Shown here one piece after another: positions 6,715 to 15,050 of a stretch of 31,668 bases of DNA (position 1 is the stretch's first letter; each line of letters begins with the position of its first letter). Position numbers and translations under genes: made by a program. The DNA lies in IMG/VR virus record IMGVR_UViG_3300025462_000002, positions 1 through 31,668 of that record; one strand, 5' to 3'. The notes below the pieces were generated by a model. That model saw only the letters and a program-made list of their open reading frames with translations. It did not search any database and was not told where the DNA came from. The DNA is from a virus.

Positions 6715-7138
6715 TGGTGAGTTTCTTTCATTACAAGAGGCATTTATAAATGAAGTAGATAAACCACGCTTTATAATGTATGACGGGCAAATCATAGGAA
6801 AGAAAATAAAAAATGAAGTGTTTTTTGACTATTGGAATAACGAAAATCTAACTAAACTTATTAAGTTTTATTTAAAAAAGTGTCATTCTGTCCCAATTGA
6901 AGATACATATAATCCAAATAGACAGGCTTTCGTGACTATCAAAGGTCAAAAAATTTACTTTTGTAATGACTTCGTAACATATAAAGGGCAAATCCACCCT
7001 ACATTATTTAGCAAGCAATACACTTCAGACTTTACAGATTTAAGTATTGCACATAATTTATTATTAGTTATGGAAGGTAAAAGAACTACTGAGTATTTAG
7101 ACCAAATTTATAGAGATATAGAGGAGCAATACAAATGA
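6704..7138 (+). CDS. Unknown protein preceding the ATP-grasp gene
   Basis: This 144-aa hypothetical has no recognisable motif. It has mixed alpha/beta character, with YDGQIIGKKI and VTIKGQKIYFC as likely beta hairpins, and an acidic helical C-terminus (TTEYLDQIYRDIEEQYK). It is translated from a strong AAGGAGGG site, overlaps the preceding gene by 11 bp and the ATP-grasp gene by 4 bp (ATGA). The tight coupling makes it a possible partner or substrate of the ATP-grasp enzyme, but that is inferred from position alone. Confidence 0.6.
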   Translation: MLLDGEFLSLQEAFINEVDKPRFIMYDGQIIGKKIKNEVFFDYWNNENLTKLIKFYLKKCHSVPIEDTYNPNRQAFVTIKGQKIYFCNDFVTYKGQIHPTLFSKQYTSDFTDLSIAHNLLLVMEGKRTTEYLDQIYRDIEEQYK

Positions 7139-8346
7139 ATAAAGCATTGGTAATAGGAACAGGAATAGAATTTAGCCATGTGCAAGCATTGGCAGAAAAA
7201 GGTGTGGAAGTATATTATTACACGGATTTTATATCTACGATGCCAACGTTTGACGATTTTTCAACAGGTATAGGATTTGAAAATATTAAAAAAGTGCATG
7301 ACCCATTCTTGTATATAGACAAAGTGGATATTATTTGTAATTTTGATGTGTTAAATGGTGATTTGTTTGATTTCTTAGCGAGAAAAGGTTATAAAGTGTT
7401 TGGTGGTGGTGTTGCCACAGATTTAGAATTAAATCGTAAGAATTTAAAAAATGCTTTAAAAGTTATAGGCATTCCTACACCACCTTATAAAGTTGTGAAA
7501 GGATACGATAATATACCTGTTCCCTCTGTTGTAAAATTGTCAATCTTTCGTGGCTCAATGGAAACTTTTATATTGAAAAATGAGACTCAAAAGAAAAATC
7601 TTAAAACGAAACTTCAATTGGAATTTGGAGCATTCTTAGATAGAATGGAGTTTATAGTTGAAGATATTTTAAGTTTAAGTAAAGATTGGGTAGAAACTGG
7701 AATTGATGCATTCTTTGATTGGCGAACAGGTGGGTTTATCTTTCCAATGCTGGTAGGGGTGGAGTATAAAAAAGGCGTTTATATTGGTAAAGTAGTTCAT
7801 TCATTAGCAGAAGTGCCTAAAGGACTGCAAGATACAATTATAAGATTAGGAGATTTATTAAACAAAACCAAATATAGAGGCATGCTTTCTACTGAAGAAT
7901 TTGTTAATCCTGAAACTGGTCAGCATTACTTTTTAGACTTAACAGTAAGAGGGGCATATCCTTTATCGCTTGGATATCGTTATGCTATAGAAAATTACAA
8001 AGATGTGATATTTAATAGCGATGCTCCTAAGTATAGAGGTAAGTATTATGTTAGTGTTCCATTTGTTGTTGAAGAAACTAAAAATATGTTTGTAAATATT
8101 AAGTTTCCTGATAAAGACAAGCGATTTAATTTTGAAAGCTTAATGAAAGTTGGTAGAGAATACTATATACCAAAGGCTGAAGCTCCAATGGAAGGTATAG
8201 TGTGTGAAGTGTTTGATAAATTAGATTTTACACAAATGAAAGGTGTAATGAGTAATCTAATTAATAAAATAGAAGCTTACTCGCTCAATGATGAATTAGA
8301 GCAGTTGGAGGACTGCTATAATGAATTTGTTAAAGCAATCGGATAG
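7135..8346 (+). CDS. ATP-grasp enzyme (PurD-like ligase fold)
   Basis: ATP-grasp enzymes couple ATP hydrolysis, through an acyl-phosphate, to the joining of a carboxylate to an amine or similar nucleophile. The 403-aa protein follows the GARS/PurD plan. It has an N-terminal Rossmann-like pre-ATP-grasp part (KALVIGTGIEFSHV), then FGGGVATDLELNRKNLKNAL with GIPTPPYKVV like the 'gsKafaK..m...gIPTa.Y' region, a VVKLS strand with Lys134 as the ATP lysine, EDI with Glu176, and a metal-binding end YRGMLSTEEFVN...FLDLTVRGAYP. There the usual E-x-N-x-R reads D268-L-T-V-R272. It lies inside the virion gene cluster with GAGGAG upstream of the ATG. A purine-synthesis role is unlikely in this setting; modification of a virion protein or of a small molecule is more plausible. 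The fold call is good, the substrate unknown. Confidence 0.75.
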   Translation: MNKALVIGTGIEFSHVQALAEKGVEVYYYTDFISTMPTFDDFSTGIGFENIKKVHDPFLYIDKVDIICNFDVLNGDLFDFLARKGYKVFGGGVATDLELNRKNLKNALKVIGIPTPPYKVVKGYDNIPVPSVVKLSIFRGSMETFILKNETQKKNLKTKLQLEFGAFLDRMEFIVEDILSLSKDWVETGIDAFFDWRTGGFIFPMLVGVEYKKGVYIGKVVHSLAEVPKGLQDTIIRLGDLLNKTKYRGMLSTEEFVNPETGQHYFLDLTVRGAYPLSLGYRYAIENYKDVIFNSDAPKYRGKYYVSVPFVVEETKNMFVNIKFPDKDKRFNFESLMKVGREYYIPKAEAPMEGIVCEVFDKLDFTQMKGVMSNLINKIEAYSLNDELEQLEDCYNEFVKAIG

Positions 8347-8713
8347 AAAAAACTTGTTAGATTTAATAGATGAATTTAAAAATATAGAATTTGACAGGGA
8401 TAAACTGTCTAAATATGCTAAAGGTAATCAAATACAATCATTAGCGATGGCTCAAGCTTTGGTTAGAGAAACATTGCTACAAATAGAGATTTTGTTAAAT
8501 GATGATACGCTCTATTCTAAAGTAAAAAATCCTGTTAGAACTAAAGGTGAGCTCATATCAACTAAGAAAGATTTAATCCAAACTTTAGTCCAAATAAGCA
8601 ATGCTTATGAAAAAGTAAAACCACCTGAAGAACAAGCTTCTAAACCTATAATACACATTGACATCAAAACGCAAAACGCTACTGTAGAGCTCCCTGTGGA
8701 GGATTTGGACTAA
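8321..8713 (+). CDS. Helical unknown protein in the packaging operon
   Basis: This 130-aa protein is predicted mostly helical through residue 95 (LLDLIDEFKNIEFDRDKLSKY, with many Leu/Ile/Lys), then has a short beta-like acidic end (IIHIDIKTQNATVELPVEDLD). It starts from a GGAGG site inside the end of the ATP-grasp gene (26-bp overlap). Its size, oligomer-type helices and location upstream of the large terminase make a small terminase subunit conceivable. I see no clear helix-turn-helix, however, so it is left as unknown. Confidence 0.55.
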   Translation: MNLLKQSDRKNLLDLIDEFKNIEFDRDKLSKYAKGNQIQSLAMAQALVRETLLQIEILLNDDTLYSKVKNPVRTKGELISTKKDLIQTLVQISNAYEKVKPPEEQASKPIIHIDIKTQNATVELPVEDLD

Positions 8714-9429
8714 TGAATGTCAATACAATTATAACAGCTCAATCGTTTATAAATTATGTAGAAAGTGCTAATAAATGCGATAATACGGCATGGGCTTATA
8801 AGTTTAATAATTCTTGGAATGAGTGTTGGTATTGGGGCGGTTATAATGTAGTAAGTAATGTAGCTAAAAATTATGTTTTTGATATCAATTATTTATCAGC
8901 GGCCACAAAGTTAAGTTTTCCTATTCCTGTTAAGAGTTATCAACCACAACTCTTTAGCTCTTATATCGCTAATAGTACTGTTCGTCCAGTTAATAATACA
9001 CAAGGTTACATTGTAGGGCAAAAATTTACTGTTGCTAACTCTTTAACAAACGCTGTATTAACTTTTATTGCTGACTCAAATATTAAACTTTCTATACCCT
9101 ATGCAGTTTCTTATTACGGACAAACTTGGATTGGTAATTTAGGTAAAGCAATTATAAAACTTGTGCCAATTGTAAATGCTAACAGGTATATAAGCAAAAC
9201 TTATAAAGCTATAATTAAGTTTTATACTTCGCAAGCTACAATAAATAGAACGGTGTTACCTGTAATTAAAGCTGTATTTAAAGGTAATTCAACTGTGTTT
9301 GCAGATAGATATTTAATTTGCACTGCTAAAATGATTAGTAAAGGCAGTATTTATATCCAACCTAATTGTAGCGTTTCGTGGTGGATTAGGAAGATGTATA
9401 CATGGGAGGATTGTCAAACTTGGAGCTAA
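8713..9429 (+). CDS. Beta-rich virion protein
   Basis: This 238-aa protein is rich in Asn, Tyr, Ser and Ile, with a Trp-rich, Cys-containing N-terminus (WNECWYWGGYNV, with another Cys at residue 22) and a matching aromatic/Cys C-terminus (YTWEDCQTWS). The composition is that of a virion surface or tail component with little catalytic potential. The start overlaps the previous stop (TAATG) after GTGGAGG. No known family is recognised. The two related WxxC patches at either end might pair or contact a neighbour. Confidence 0.5.
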   Translation: MNVNTIITAQSFINYVESANKCDNTAWAYKFNNSWNECWYWGGYNVVSNVAKNYVFDINYLSAATKLSFPIPVKSYQPQLFSSYIANSTVRPVNNTQGYIVGQKFTVANSLTNAVLTFIADSNIKLSIPYAVSYYGQTWIGNLGKAIIKLVPIVNANRYISKTYKAIIKFYTSQATINRTVLPVIKAVFKGNSTVFADRYLICTAKMISKGSIYIQPNCSVSWWIRKMYTWEDCQTWS

Positions 9430-10625
9430 ACCTTTTAAAAACCCCTTTACCTTATATAAGTGGTGATTTTGTAGAACTTAATGAGAGTGCTAATATAATT
9501 TTTCCACAAGTTTTAAACTCTACTACAGCTGTTTATTCCTTAAACGGCGTAAGTTTTTATGATGGATATGAGATAAATAATAAGATTTATTACGCATATA
9601 ACCAATCAGGTACAGACCAAGTTTTATATTCATTAAGCACTGTTTATCAAACACCAAACTTTGCTGGTTTTTGTGTTTTTGGCACTAATTACTTTACTTT
9701 TTATAATAGCAATTCGTGTTTAGTAATTAACACAACTAATAATGCCTCAAATACTGTTTCTATTCAAATAGATGGTGCTACTCAAAACATTGTAAAAGCT
9801 TATCAAATTACACCGCAATTATTCGCATTAGTGACTACCAATCCTACAACTGTTTATATTATGGGTTTAGACAGTGTAGGAGCTATAGCCAATGCCAGTC
9901 CGAGCTCTACAGTTTCTTTAACTGCTTATTCTTATGCTACATTTTCTAATCCAACGGTTAAGATAGATTTAGTAAATGTAAATAATCTTAAATTTACATT
10001 AGAGTATGGTTATCCTCCGATTAATGTTTTATATCTCATAGGCGATGATTATACAGTGGTGTTAAAGCTTGATATTAGAGACTTAATTTATTTGCAAACC
10101 GTAGAAAGTTTCAACTACCGCTTTACACCATTCCAACAATACGAAAAAGCTGGTTTAAAATTTATGAGAGAAACACACTCTTTTTATGTGTTTTATAACA
10201 CACTTTGGAGTAGTTTTGTCTATATTACAAAAGATTTTAAAAATATGTATTTAGGCGAGAATACGATTTATATAACTCCAAATTTGTGTTTAAATATTAC
10301 TAACAATACATTTTATCAATTTACAGACATTTTACAAAACGATACAATAGTTATACCTTCTATGCATAATATTTCTTTCAGAGTTGATACACCGCTTACT
10401 CTATTATCGCAATTGTTTATAGACATTCCAGAAACTCAAATTGGTAACTCTTCAACAATAGCCACATTCAATATTGAGACACGATATCAAAATCAGTATA
10501 ATAATTTTAGCTATAATATACTTTACAACTATCCTACATATAGACTTGGCGTTAGAGGAAGTAGTTTTGTTTTAGGCTTGAGCTCTTCATTAGGCATGAG
10601 AATAACTAATATGGTGCTATCATGA
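9402..10625 (+). CDS. Beta-rich tail or fibre protein
   Basis: This 407-aa protein is dominated by Asn/Thr/Ser/Tyr and predicted beta strands, with many short repeats of the form 'ITPNLCLNITNN' and 'NNTFYQFTD', as in tail tube/nozzle or fibre proteins. The ATG at 9402 has a weak AGGA site; an in-frame TTG at 9420 has GGAGG about 10 nt upstream and is a plausible alternative that would remove six residues. It overlaps the preceding structural gene and ends in an ATGA overlap with the next small gene. Its position between portal and terminase suggests a tail-stem component, but no family is recognised. Confidence 0.5.
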   Translation: MGGLSNLELNLLKTPLPYISGDFVELNESANIIFPQVLNSTTAVYSLNGVSFYDGYEINNKIYYAYNQSGTDQVLYSLSTVYQTPNFAGFCVFGTNYFTFYNSNSCLVINTTNNASNTVSIQIDGATQNIVKAYQITPQLFALVTTNPTTVYIMGLDSVGAIANASPSSTVSLTAYSYATFSNPTVKIDLVNVNNLKFTLEYGYPPINVLYLIGDDYTVVLKLDIRDLIYLQTVESFNYRFTPFQQYEKAGLKFMRETHSFYVFYNTLWSSFVYITKDFKNMYLGENTIYITPNLCLNITNNTFYQFTDILQNDTIVIPSMHNISFRVDTPLTLLSQLFIDIPETQIGNSSTIATFNIETRYQNQYNNFSYNILYNYPTYRLGVRGSSFVLGLSSSLGMRITNMVLS

Positions 10626-10822
10626 TAAAGATTATAAAAGGCGGACAAGGTAAAAAAGCAGTTGTTAATCAAGGTGTAGTGCTTTCTATAAGCTCTACAA
10701 ACTCTGTTTCTGGAACAGTAATTAATTCTCAAACAGAGCTTGACTTGTCTAATGTTTTGTGTATAATTGTATTAACGGAGGTAAATGATTATGTCAACAA
10801 CTTTGACACAAGGGTTCGCTAA
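10622..10822 (+). CDS. Small hypothetical protein
   Basis: This 66-aa product begins MIKIIKGGQGKKAVVNQG and then has a beta-type stretch (VVLSISSTNSVSGTVIN). It starts in an ATGA overlap with the previous stop and has no clear ribosome-binding site, so translation would depend on coupling. Its last third overlaps the next gene by 32 bp. It has no recognised family. It could be a minor structural protein; a non-coding explanation is less likely because the frame is maintained between two coupled genes. Confidence 0.45.
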   Translation: MIKIIKGGQGKKAVVNQGVVLSISSTNSVSGTVINSQTELDLSNVLCIIVLTEVNDYVNNFDTRVR

Positions 10823-11162
10823 TTTAATAGCCCCAAGTTTTACAGCGTGTCAAGTAGCTTTAATAATGCAAAACGGGACAGAGTGTAGCGGTGGGGGATA
10901 TGTCAGGCAAACTTTCGGAAATGTAAGCACTTCATCAGATACGGCTAACGCTTATATATCAAACGATTCACAGATAATTTATTCACAGGCTACGGCTGAT
11001 ATAGCTTCTATGACTAATCCAGTAGCGTTTGTTTCGTTGTATAATTCTTCTACACTGATTGCGACTGTGGCATTACCAGAAGCAAAGCCGTATTTAAATG
11101 GAGACCAATTTATTATTCCAATTGGTGGTTTAACAATAGCTATTCCATTAAGCGTATCTTAA
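10791..11162 (+). CDS. Small phage structural protein of the 'GGGYxRQ' type
   Basis: The start is set at 10791 because GGAGGT lies 8 nt upstream; an ATG six bases earlier is too close to that site. The 123-aa protein has the layout of a common small phage virion protein: an early 'ALIMQNGTE' beta hairpin, SGGGYVRQTFG, a central DIASMTNPVAFVSLYNSS block (like 'dWgtvthfglfda'), and the closing YLNGDQFIIPIGGLTIAI (like 'v..GDtf.ipaGaltit'). These proteins occur in tail/fibre regions of many phages, probably as decoration or tip components. The pattern match is by eye. Confidence 0.6.
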   Translation: MSTTLTQGFANLIAPSFTACQVALIMQNGTECSGGGYVRQTFGNVSTSSDTANAYISNDSQIIYSQATADIASMTNPVAFVSLYNSSTLIATVALPEAKPYLNGDQFIIPIGGLTIAIPLSVS

Positions 11163-11170
11163 GGTGATGC

Positions 11171-12622
11171 ATGGGAATAATATTAACTGACAAACAAGCG
11201 GAGATTTATAATTCTTTCTTTTATGATGATAATGTAAGGTGGGTATTATCCGTAGGTGGTAAAGGTTCGGCTAAAACTACGGTTTCGGTAGTTATTTTAT
11301 TAACGCTATTTTTTGATGAGAAGTATAAAAATTCTAAAATTCTAATTGCTCGTGAAAGTTTAAGAGACTTAAAAAACACACTTGTATCAGAGTTTAAAAA
11401 ACGGTGTGCTGAGATTGGAGCACATGAAGATGAAGTATTTAAGGTAAAAGATGACTTGCAGTATATAGAAAATCTTATAACAGGCACTAAAATTTATTAT
11501 TTGTCGCTATCTGATAAAAATCAGCAATACCGCTCAGTTTTGTCATATGAGTTTAATGTGGTTATAATAGATGAGTTAGACCGTATTAGCGAAGAAGCAT
11601 TTGACGAAGTTAGTCAAAGAATGAGATTAGTGCATAAATTTAATAAAGGCTTGCTTAACCTTAACCCAGTGCCAGAGACACATTGGATATATAGGAAGTT
11701 TATAAAAGATGGCTATCCACAAACTAAAATTGTCAAATCATCTTCCTATGACAATTTTATCAAAGTTAAACTTCCAAGCAGGCAGTTTAAAGAAAAAGCT
11801 CAGCCGTATTATTATGATGAAAAAGAGTATTTTGTCATAGACAATATCCGCTACGAAATTGTTGGAAAAGATGGTGATTTTTATGTAGCTAAACGCTACA
11901 ATTTGGCTCATTCCTTCTATGTAGAAATGGAGCATCGCAATTACGCTTTTAAACGGGTTATGCTTCTTGGAGAATGGGGAAGTGCGTATATTGACGATGG
12001 GCTTTACACCTCTACATTTACAGAAGATAATGTGTTTAAAAGCGTAATATTGCCGAAAGATTTACAGTTTCAATACCGTGTGTATGGAGGCGTAGATTTT
12101 GGTTTTAGAAGACCTGCATTTGTTTTAATAGCTGAAGATGAATGGGGGCGGTATATTGTCATTGATGAATTGCTTGGCGAAAACATATCTTCAGTCCAGT
12201 TTATAGATTATCTTCGCAAACGCTTAAGAGAAAAATGGAAGCTTGATGCATTGGAGATAGAATGGTATGGAGATATTGCAGGAAGGCAAAAATCTCAAAG
12301 CGATGGTGTATCAATTATTAATAGGATTAGGCAAGATTACAACATTGATATTAAAACAAATAAAGTGCCGATTATGGATAGTGTAGGGCTAATTAGAGAA
12401 TTGTTAGAAACAGATGTGAGAGGGCAAAAAGCATTGCAAGTGTCTCCAGAAGCTCCTATCACAATGGCAGGCTTTCTTGGAGAGTTTAAAATGGACGATT
12501 TAGGCAAGCCTATAAAAGATGGTTATTATGACCACATTCATGATGCCCTGCGTTATGTATTGTGGGGTGTGGCAAAAGGTAGAAGGTTTAGCAAGTTTAA
12601 AGTAGTAGCTCCTGAATGTTGA
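11171..12622 (+). CDS. terL: Terminase large subunit
   Basis: The ATP-driven motor and nuclease that cuts and packages phage DNA through the portal. The 483-aa protein shows the full plan: Walker A GGKGSAKTT (residues 29-37), Walker B VVIIDE (130-135), the coupling-type motif NLNPVPE (163-169), and a C-terminal RNase H-like nuclease with acidic residues in GGVDFG (Asp309), WYGDIAG (Asp368) and DHIHDALRY (454-462). It is translated from AAGGTGA 5 nt before the ATG. Unusually for a podovirus, it sits after several structural genes and directly before the scaffold/capsid pair. No small-subunit gene is recognisable beside it. Confidence 0.92.
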   Translation: MGIILTDKQAEIYNSFFYDDNVRWVLSVGGKGSAKTTVSVVILLTLFFDEKYKNSKILIARESLRDLKNTLVSEFKKRCAEIGAHEDEVFKVKDDLQYIENLITGTKIYYLSLSDKNQQYRSVLSYEFNVVIIDELDRISEEAFDEVSQRMRLVHKFNKGLLNLNPVPETHWIYRKFIKDGYPQTKIVKSSSYDNFIKVKLPSRQFKEKAQPYYYDEKEYFVIDNIRYEIVGKDGDFYVAKRYNLAHSFYVEMEHRNYAFKRVMLLGEWGSAYIDDGLYTSTFTEDNVFKSVILPKDLQFQYRVYGGVDFGFRRPAFVLIAEDEWGRYIVIDELLGENISSVQFIDYLRKRLREKWKLDALEIEWYGDIAGRQKSQSDGVSIINRIRQDYNIDIKTNKVPIMDSVGLIRELLETDVRGQKALQVSPEAPITMAGFLGEFKMDDLGKPIKDGYYDHIHDALRYVLWGVAKGRRFSKFKVVAPEC

Positions 12623-12630
12623 AAAAAGAC

Positions 12631-12659
12631 TTGACAAGATTGAGACTTAGTATTAAATT
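12631..12659 (+). promoter_or_regulatory. Sigma70-like promoter for scaffold/capsid genes
   Basis: TTGACA at 12631-12636, a 17-bp spacer, and TAAATT at 12654-12659, in the 54-bp gap after the terminase gene. AAAGGAGGT at 12664-12672 then precedes the ATG at 12677. It would raise output of the capsid genes above the upstream operon. Confidence 0.65.
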
Positions 12660-12676
12660 ATTGAAAGGAGGTAAGT

Positions 12677-13276
12677 ATGGACGAAGAACTTCAGAAGCTT
12701 TTAGATGAGCTTCAAAAATTGACTGAAGGGCAAGTAGAACAGCCTAAACAAGAACAGGTTAGCCAAAGCCAACCACAACCACCGCCACAGTCTAACAACG
12801 CTCAATCACAGACTACTAACAATGTAGAAAACCAAGTTAAAGCTTGGAAAGAAATTGGTATTGTAAGATTTACTGCTAAATATGGAAATCTTCCTAAATT
12901 TAGCCAAATCTTGCAAATGGTTATACCGAAAGCAGACCAAAAGGTGTTAAAAGACGCTCAAACAAATAGCGTTAAATCTGAATACTTTGACTATTTGGAA
13001 GAAGCTTATAATGAAACAATTAAGGAAATAGCTTCATTTACTAAAGAGTTATTTTCCCGCCCCGTTAATCAATCTCAACCAAATCAAAAACCATCAGAGC
13101 CAGAATATAGCATGCAACAATATTACAACGATTATAAACGCATGCTTGAAGATATGACAGCAAAAGAGATAGCTACTATTGAGTTTAGAGATGGCATAAT
13201 GGAAGATGGCAAAGTTAGAAGCGTTGGAATACCAAGAGCTTCTATAGACCAACCAATTAATTTAAGAGTTAATTAA
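12677..13276 (+). CDS. Probable capsid scaffolding protein
   Basis: Scaffolds direct procapsid assembly and leave before or during packaging. This 199-aa protein is acidic and Gln-rich, with an N-terminal helix (MDEELQKLLDELQKLTEGQ), a disordered Gln/Pro/Ser linker (about 22-50), a helical centre, a second Pro/Gln linker and a charged C-terminal part that could contact the capsid shell. This composition, the size, and its place directly before the major capsid gene are the usual signs of a scaffold. It has its own promoter and an excellent AAAGGAGGT site. No sequence family is recognised. Confidence 0.7.
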   Translation: MDEELQKLLDELQKLTEGQVEQPKQEQVSQSQPQPPPQSNNAQSQTTNNVENQVKAWKEIGIVRFTAKYGNLPKFSQILQMVIPKADQKVLKDAQTNSVKSEYFDYLEEAYNETIKEIASFTKELFSRPVNQSQPNQKPSEPEYSMQQYYNDYKRMLEDMTAKEIATIEFRDGIMEDGKVRSVGIPRASIDQPINLRVN

Positions 13277-13295
13277 TTTTAGGAGGTAATAAATT

Positions 13296-14366
13296 ATGGC
13301 AATATTTTGGGATGCAGTAGTTCCTGATGGAAGCACAGGTTTCAGCTCTTCATATTTCATGTATACTGGGACAACCGCCCCTATAACAAGAGCTGAAATG
13401 TCTAAGGAAATAATGAAGAAAGCCGCACCTGAAACTACCTTTAGAAAGTATGTAAGTAAGGTGACGGATTTCGGACAAAATAAAGCCAACTACCTAATCA
13501 TACCAAAGAGAAACACTGGCTATACGGACATTCTTTGGACTGATAATTTAAGCGAGTTTCAAGCATTGCCAACACAAAATATGTCATGGCATACCATAGA
13601 CATATCCGTAAATGAAAGAGGTATGCAAATTCCATTTACTTTAAGGGCAAAGATATTTACTAACTTTGACATCGTGGCTGAAATAAGAGAGCAAGTATCC
13701 GATGCTATGGTGGCTTCTGTAGAGCATGACTTACTCATGAATGCATTTGGCTATATTGATGTGTTGGGCTTAAACACAACTTCTGGCTTGCAAGTTTATA
13801 CTCAATCAACAGTATTACCATCGGCTACATTTGCTACCAATACAGCCAATTATAGTGTGACTAACGTTACTACTACTTCTACCACTTTTGCTCCAATGTC
13901 TATGACAACGATATTATCTTTTGCTCAAGCACTTGAAAATCTATATACTCCATCATATAACGGACAAGGCTACGGTCAATATCTAATAATCCTTAACAGA
14001 CAAGCTCAAAATGAGTTAATGCAAGACCCAATCTTTTATAATGCAGTGACAAGATTTCAAGATAGAGAAAGACTGTATGCGGGATACATAGGCACATTTT
14101 ACGGACAAGAGTTTGTGCTTGATAAAGGTAAATGGATAGATAAATTCTTTTTACCAGCCGCTAATTTAACTGGTAAAGCAGTGGCTATGTTTTTGGCTAA
14201 AGATAGCGTAAAAGAAGCTATAGTAATGCCAGAGCAAGTGCTACCAATGGAAACAGCCGATTTCGGAAGGTTCATGAGTATAGGTATAGACACTTATAGA
14301 GGTGAAATGCCAATCTGGTTTAGCGTAGAAGGTCAGCCTGCTGGTGGAATACTTATAACGGCTTAA
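13296..14366 (+). CDS. Major capsid protein (HK97 fold, N4-gp56-like)
   Basis: Forms the icosahedral shell. The 356-aa protein resembles the N4-gp56 family of major capsid proteins. It has an early charged helix (TRAEMSKEIMKKAAPETTFRK), VTDFGQNKANYLIIPKR as the 'FG...G..V.f.r' strand, a spaced ISVNERGMQIPFT segment, and the long spine helix with DIVAEIREQVSDAMVASVEHDLL at about 128-150. There is no N-terminal protease or delta domain in the frame. Translation is from AGGAGG with moderate spacing. It follows the scaffold gene and shares its promoter. The stop is 5 nt before the next ATG, and a very stable hairpin lies 33 nt further on. Confidence 0.82.
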   Translation: MAIFWDAVVPDGSTGFSSSYFMYTGTTAPITRAEMSKEIMKKAAPETTFRKYVSKVTDFGQNKANYLIIPKRNTGYTDILWTDNLSEFQALPTQNMSWHTIDISVNERGMQIPFTLRAKIFTNFDIVAEIREQVSDAMVASVEHDLLMNAFGYIDVLGLNTTSGLQVYTQSTVLPSATFATNTANYSVTNVTTTSTTFAPMSMTTILSFAQALENLYTPSYNGQGYGQYLIILNRQAQNELMQDPIFYNAVTRFQDRERLYAGYIGTFYGQEFVLDKGKWIDKFFLPAANLTGKAVAMFLAKDSVKEAIVMPEQVLPMETADFGRFMSIGIDTYRGEMPIWFSVEGQPAGGILITA

Positions 14367-14371
14367 TTATT

Positions 14372-15040
14372 ATGACTAATCAAGATTTTATAAACTTTGT
14401 CATAGGGGATAAAAAACTCCCCTATGACGATAACTTGCTTAATCTATTGTGGAATTACTTTACTATAGCTATACAAACATTAGAAACAAGAATTGACTTT
14501 GACTATATGAATAAAGCAGCAATGCTTACAGTATTAGCAGGGAATAATACTGTAAATATTACTGACAATGTAAAGTATATTAAATCTGTTTATAACACAA
14601 CTACAAACAGCGAAGTTTATGGTGCTCCAACAACGAAAGATTTTTATCTTATGTTAGCCAACTCTACATTATCCACCACTAATCCAAACACACTATTTAC
14701 ACTTACGATGGAGCAAGGTTTAAGCTACTATTATGACAACGCAACAAACACTTTAAACTTTAGTATGCCATTGCCACAAGCTACAACATTTGTGGTAGAT
14801 TACTACTTCTATACTTACAACAATCCTACATATATGTCTCAAACGGGTTCTCACCCTATACTAACTCAAAACTTTGAATTATTAAACACAACTATGGCTG
14901 TCCTTATTGAGCGTTATTACACTCCTAATATTCAAATTGACGTTCAACTTCAACAATATTTTGAAACGATGGAGCGAGCCAGACAAGAACAAAGTAAGTA
15001 TAGTAAGGCAATGATAGTTATTGACTATCCAAGATATTGA
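14372..15040 (+). CDS. Head-tail adaptor/connector protein
   Basis: This 222-aa protein immediately follows the capsid gene. It has a helical N-terminal part (about 1-50, NLLNLLWNYFTIAIQTLETR), a beta-rich centre and a long C-terminal helix (TTMAVLIERYY, then QQYFETMERARQEQSKY), a layout typical of the podovirus adaptor that docks under the portal. It ends with a short Tyr/Pro extension. There is no Shine-Dalgarno sequence before the ATG, only AT-rich DNA after the capsid stop, so translation may rely on reinitiation. A strong hairpin occupies codons about 10-19. The call rests on position and secondary-structure pattern. Confidence 0.55.
   Translation: MTNQDFINFVIGDKKLPYDDNLLNLLWNYFTIAIQTLETRIDFDYMNKAAMLTVLAGNNTVNITDNVKYIKSVYNTTTNSEVYGAPTTKDFYLMLANSTLSTTNPNTLFTLTMEQGLSYYYDNATNTLNFSMPLPQATTFVVDYYFYTYNNPTYMSQTGSHPILTQNFELLNTTMAVLIERYYTPNIQIDVQLQQYFETMERARQEQSKYSKAMIVIDYPRY
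14399..14428 (+). repeat. Stable RNA stem-loop just after the capsid gene
   Basis: GTCATAGGGGA (14399-14409) pairs perfectly with TCCCCTATGAC (14418-14428): 11 bp around an 8-nt A-rich loop, extendable by a G-U and a U-A pair. It begins 33 nt after the capsid stop and inside the 5' end of the adaptor CDS. There is no U-tract, so it is not a standard terminator. It may protect the 3' end of a processed capsid mRNA or slow ribosomes on the adaptor gene. Confidence 0.75.
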
Positions 15041-15050
15041 GAGGTGATTT

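Noticed and set aside
6381-6743. Minus-strand ORF of 120 aa
   Set aside because: It is the reverse shadow of a coding region, of Ser/Leu-rich low-complexity type.
8321-8713. Small terminase subunit
   Set aside because: Size and location fit, but no helix-turn-helix or family motif could be seen, so it was left as unknown.
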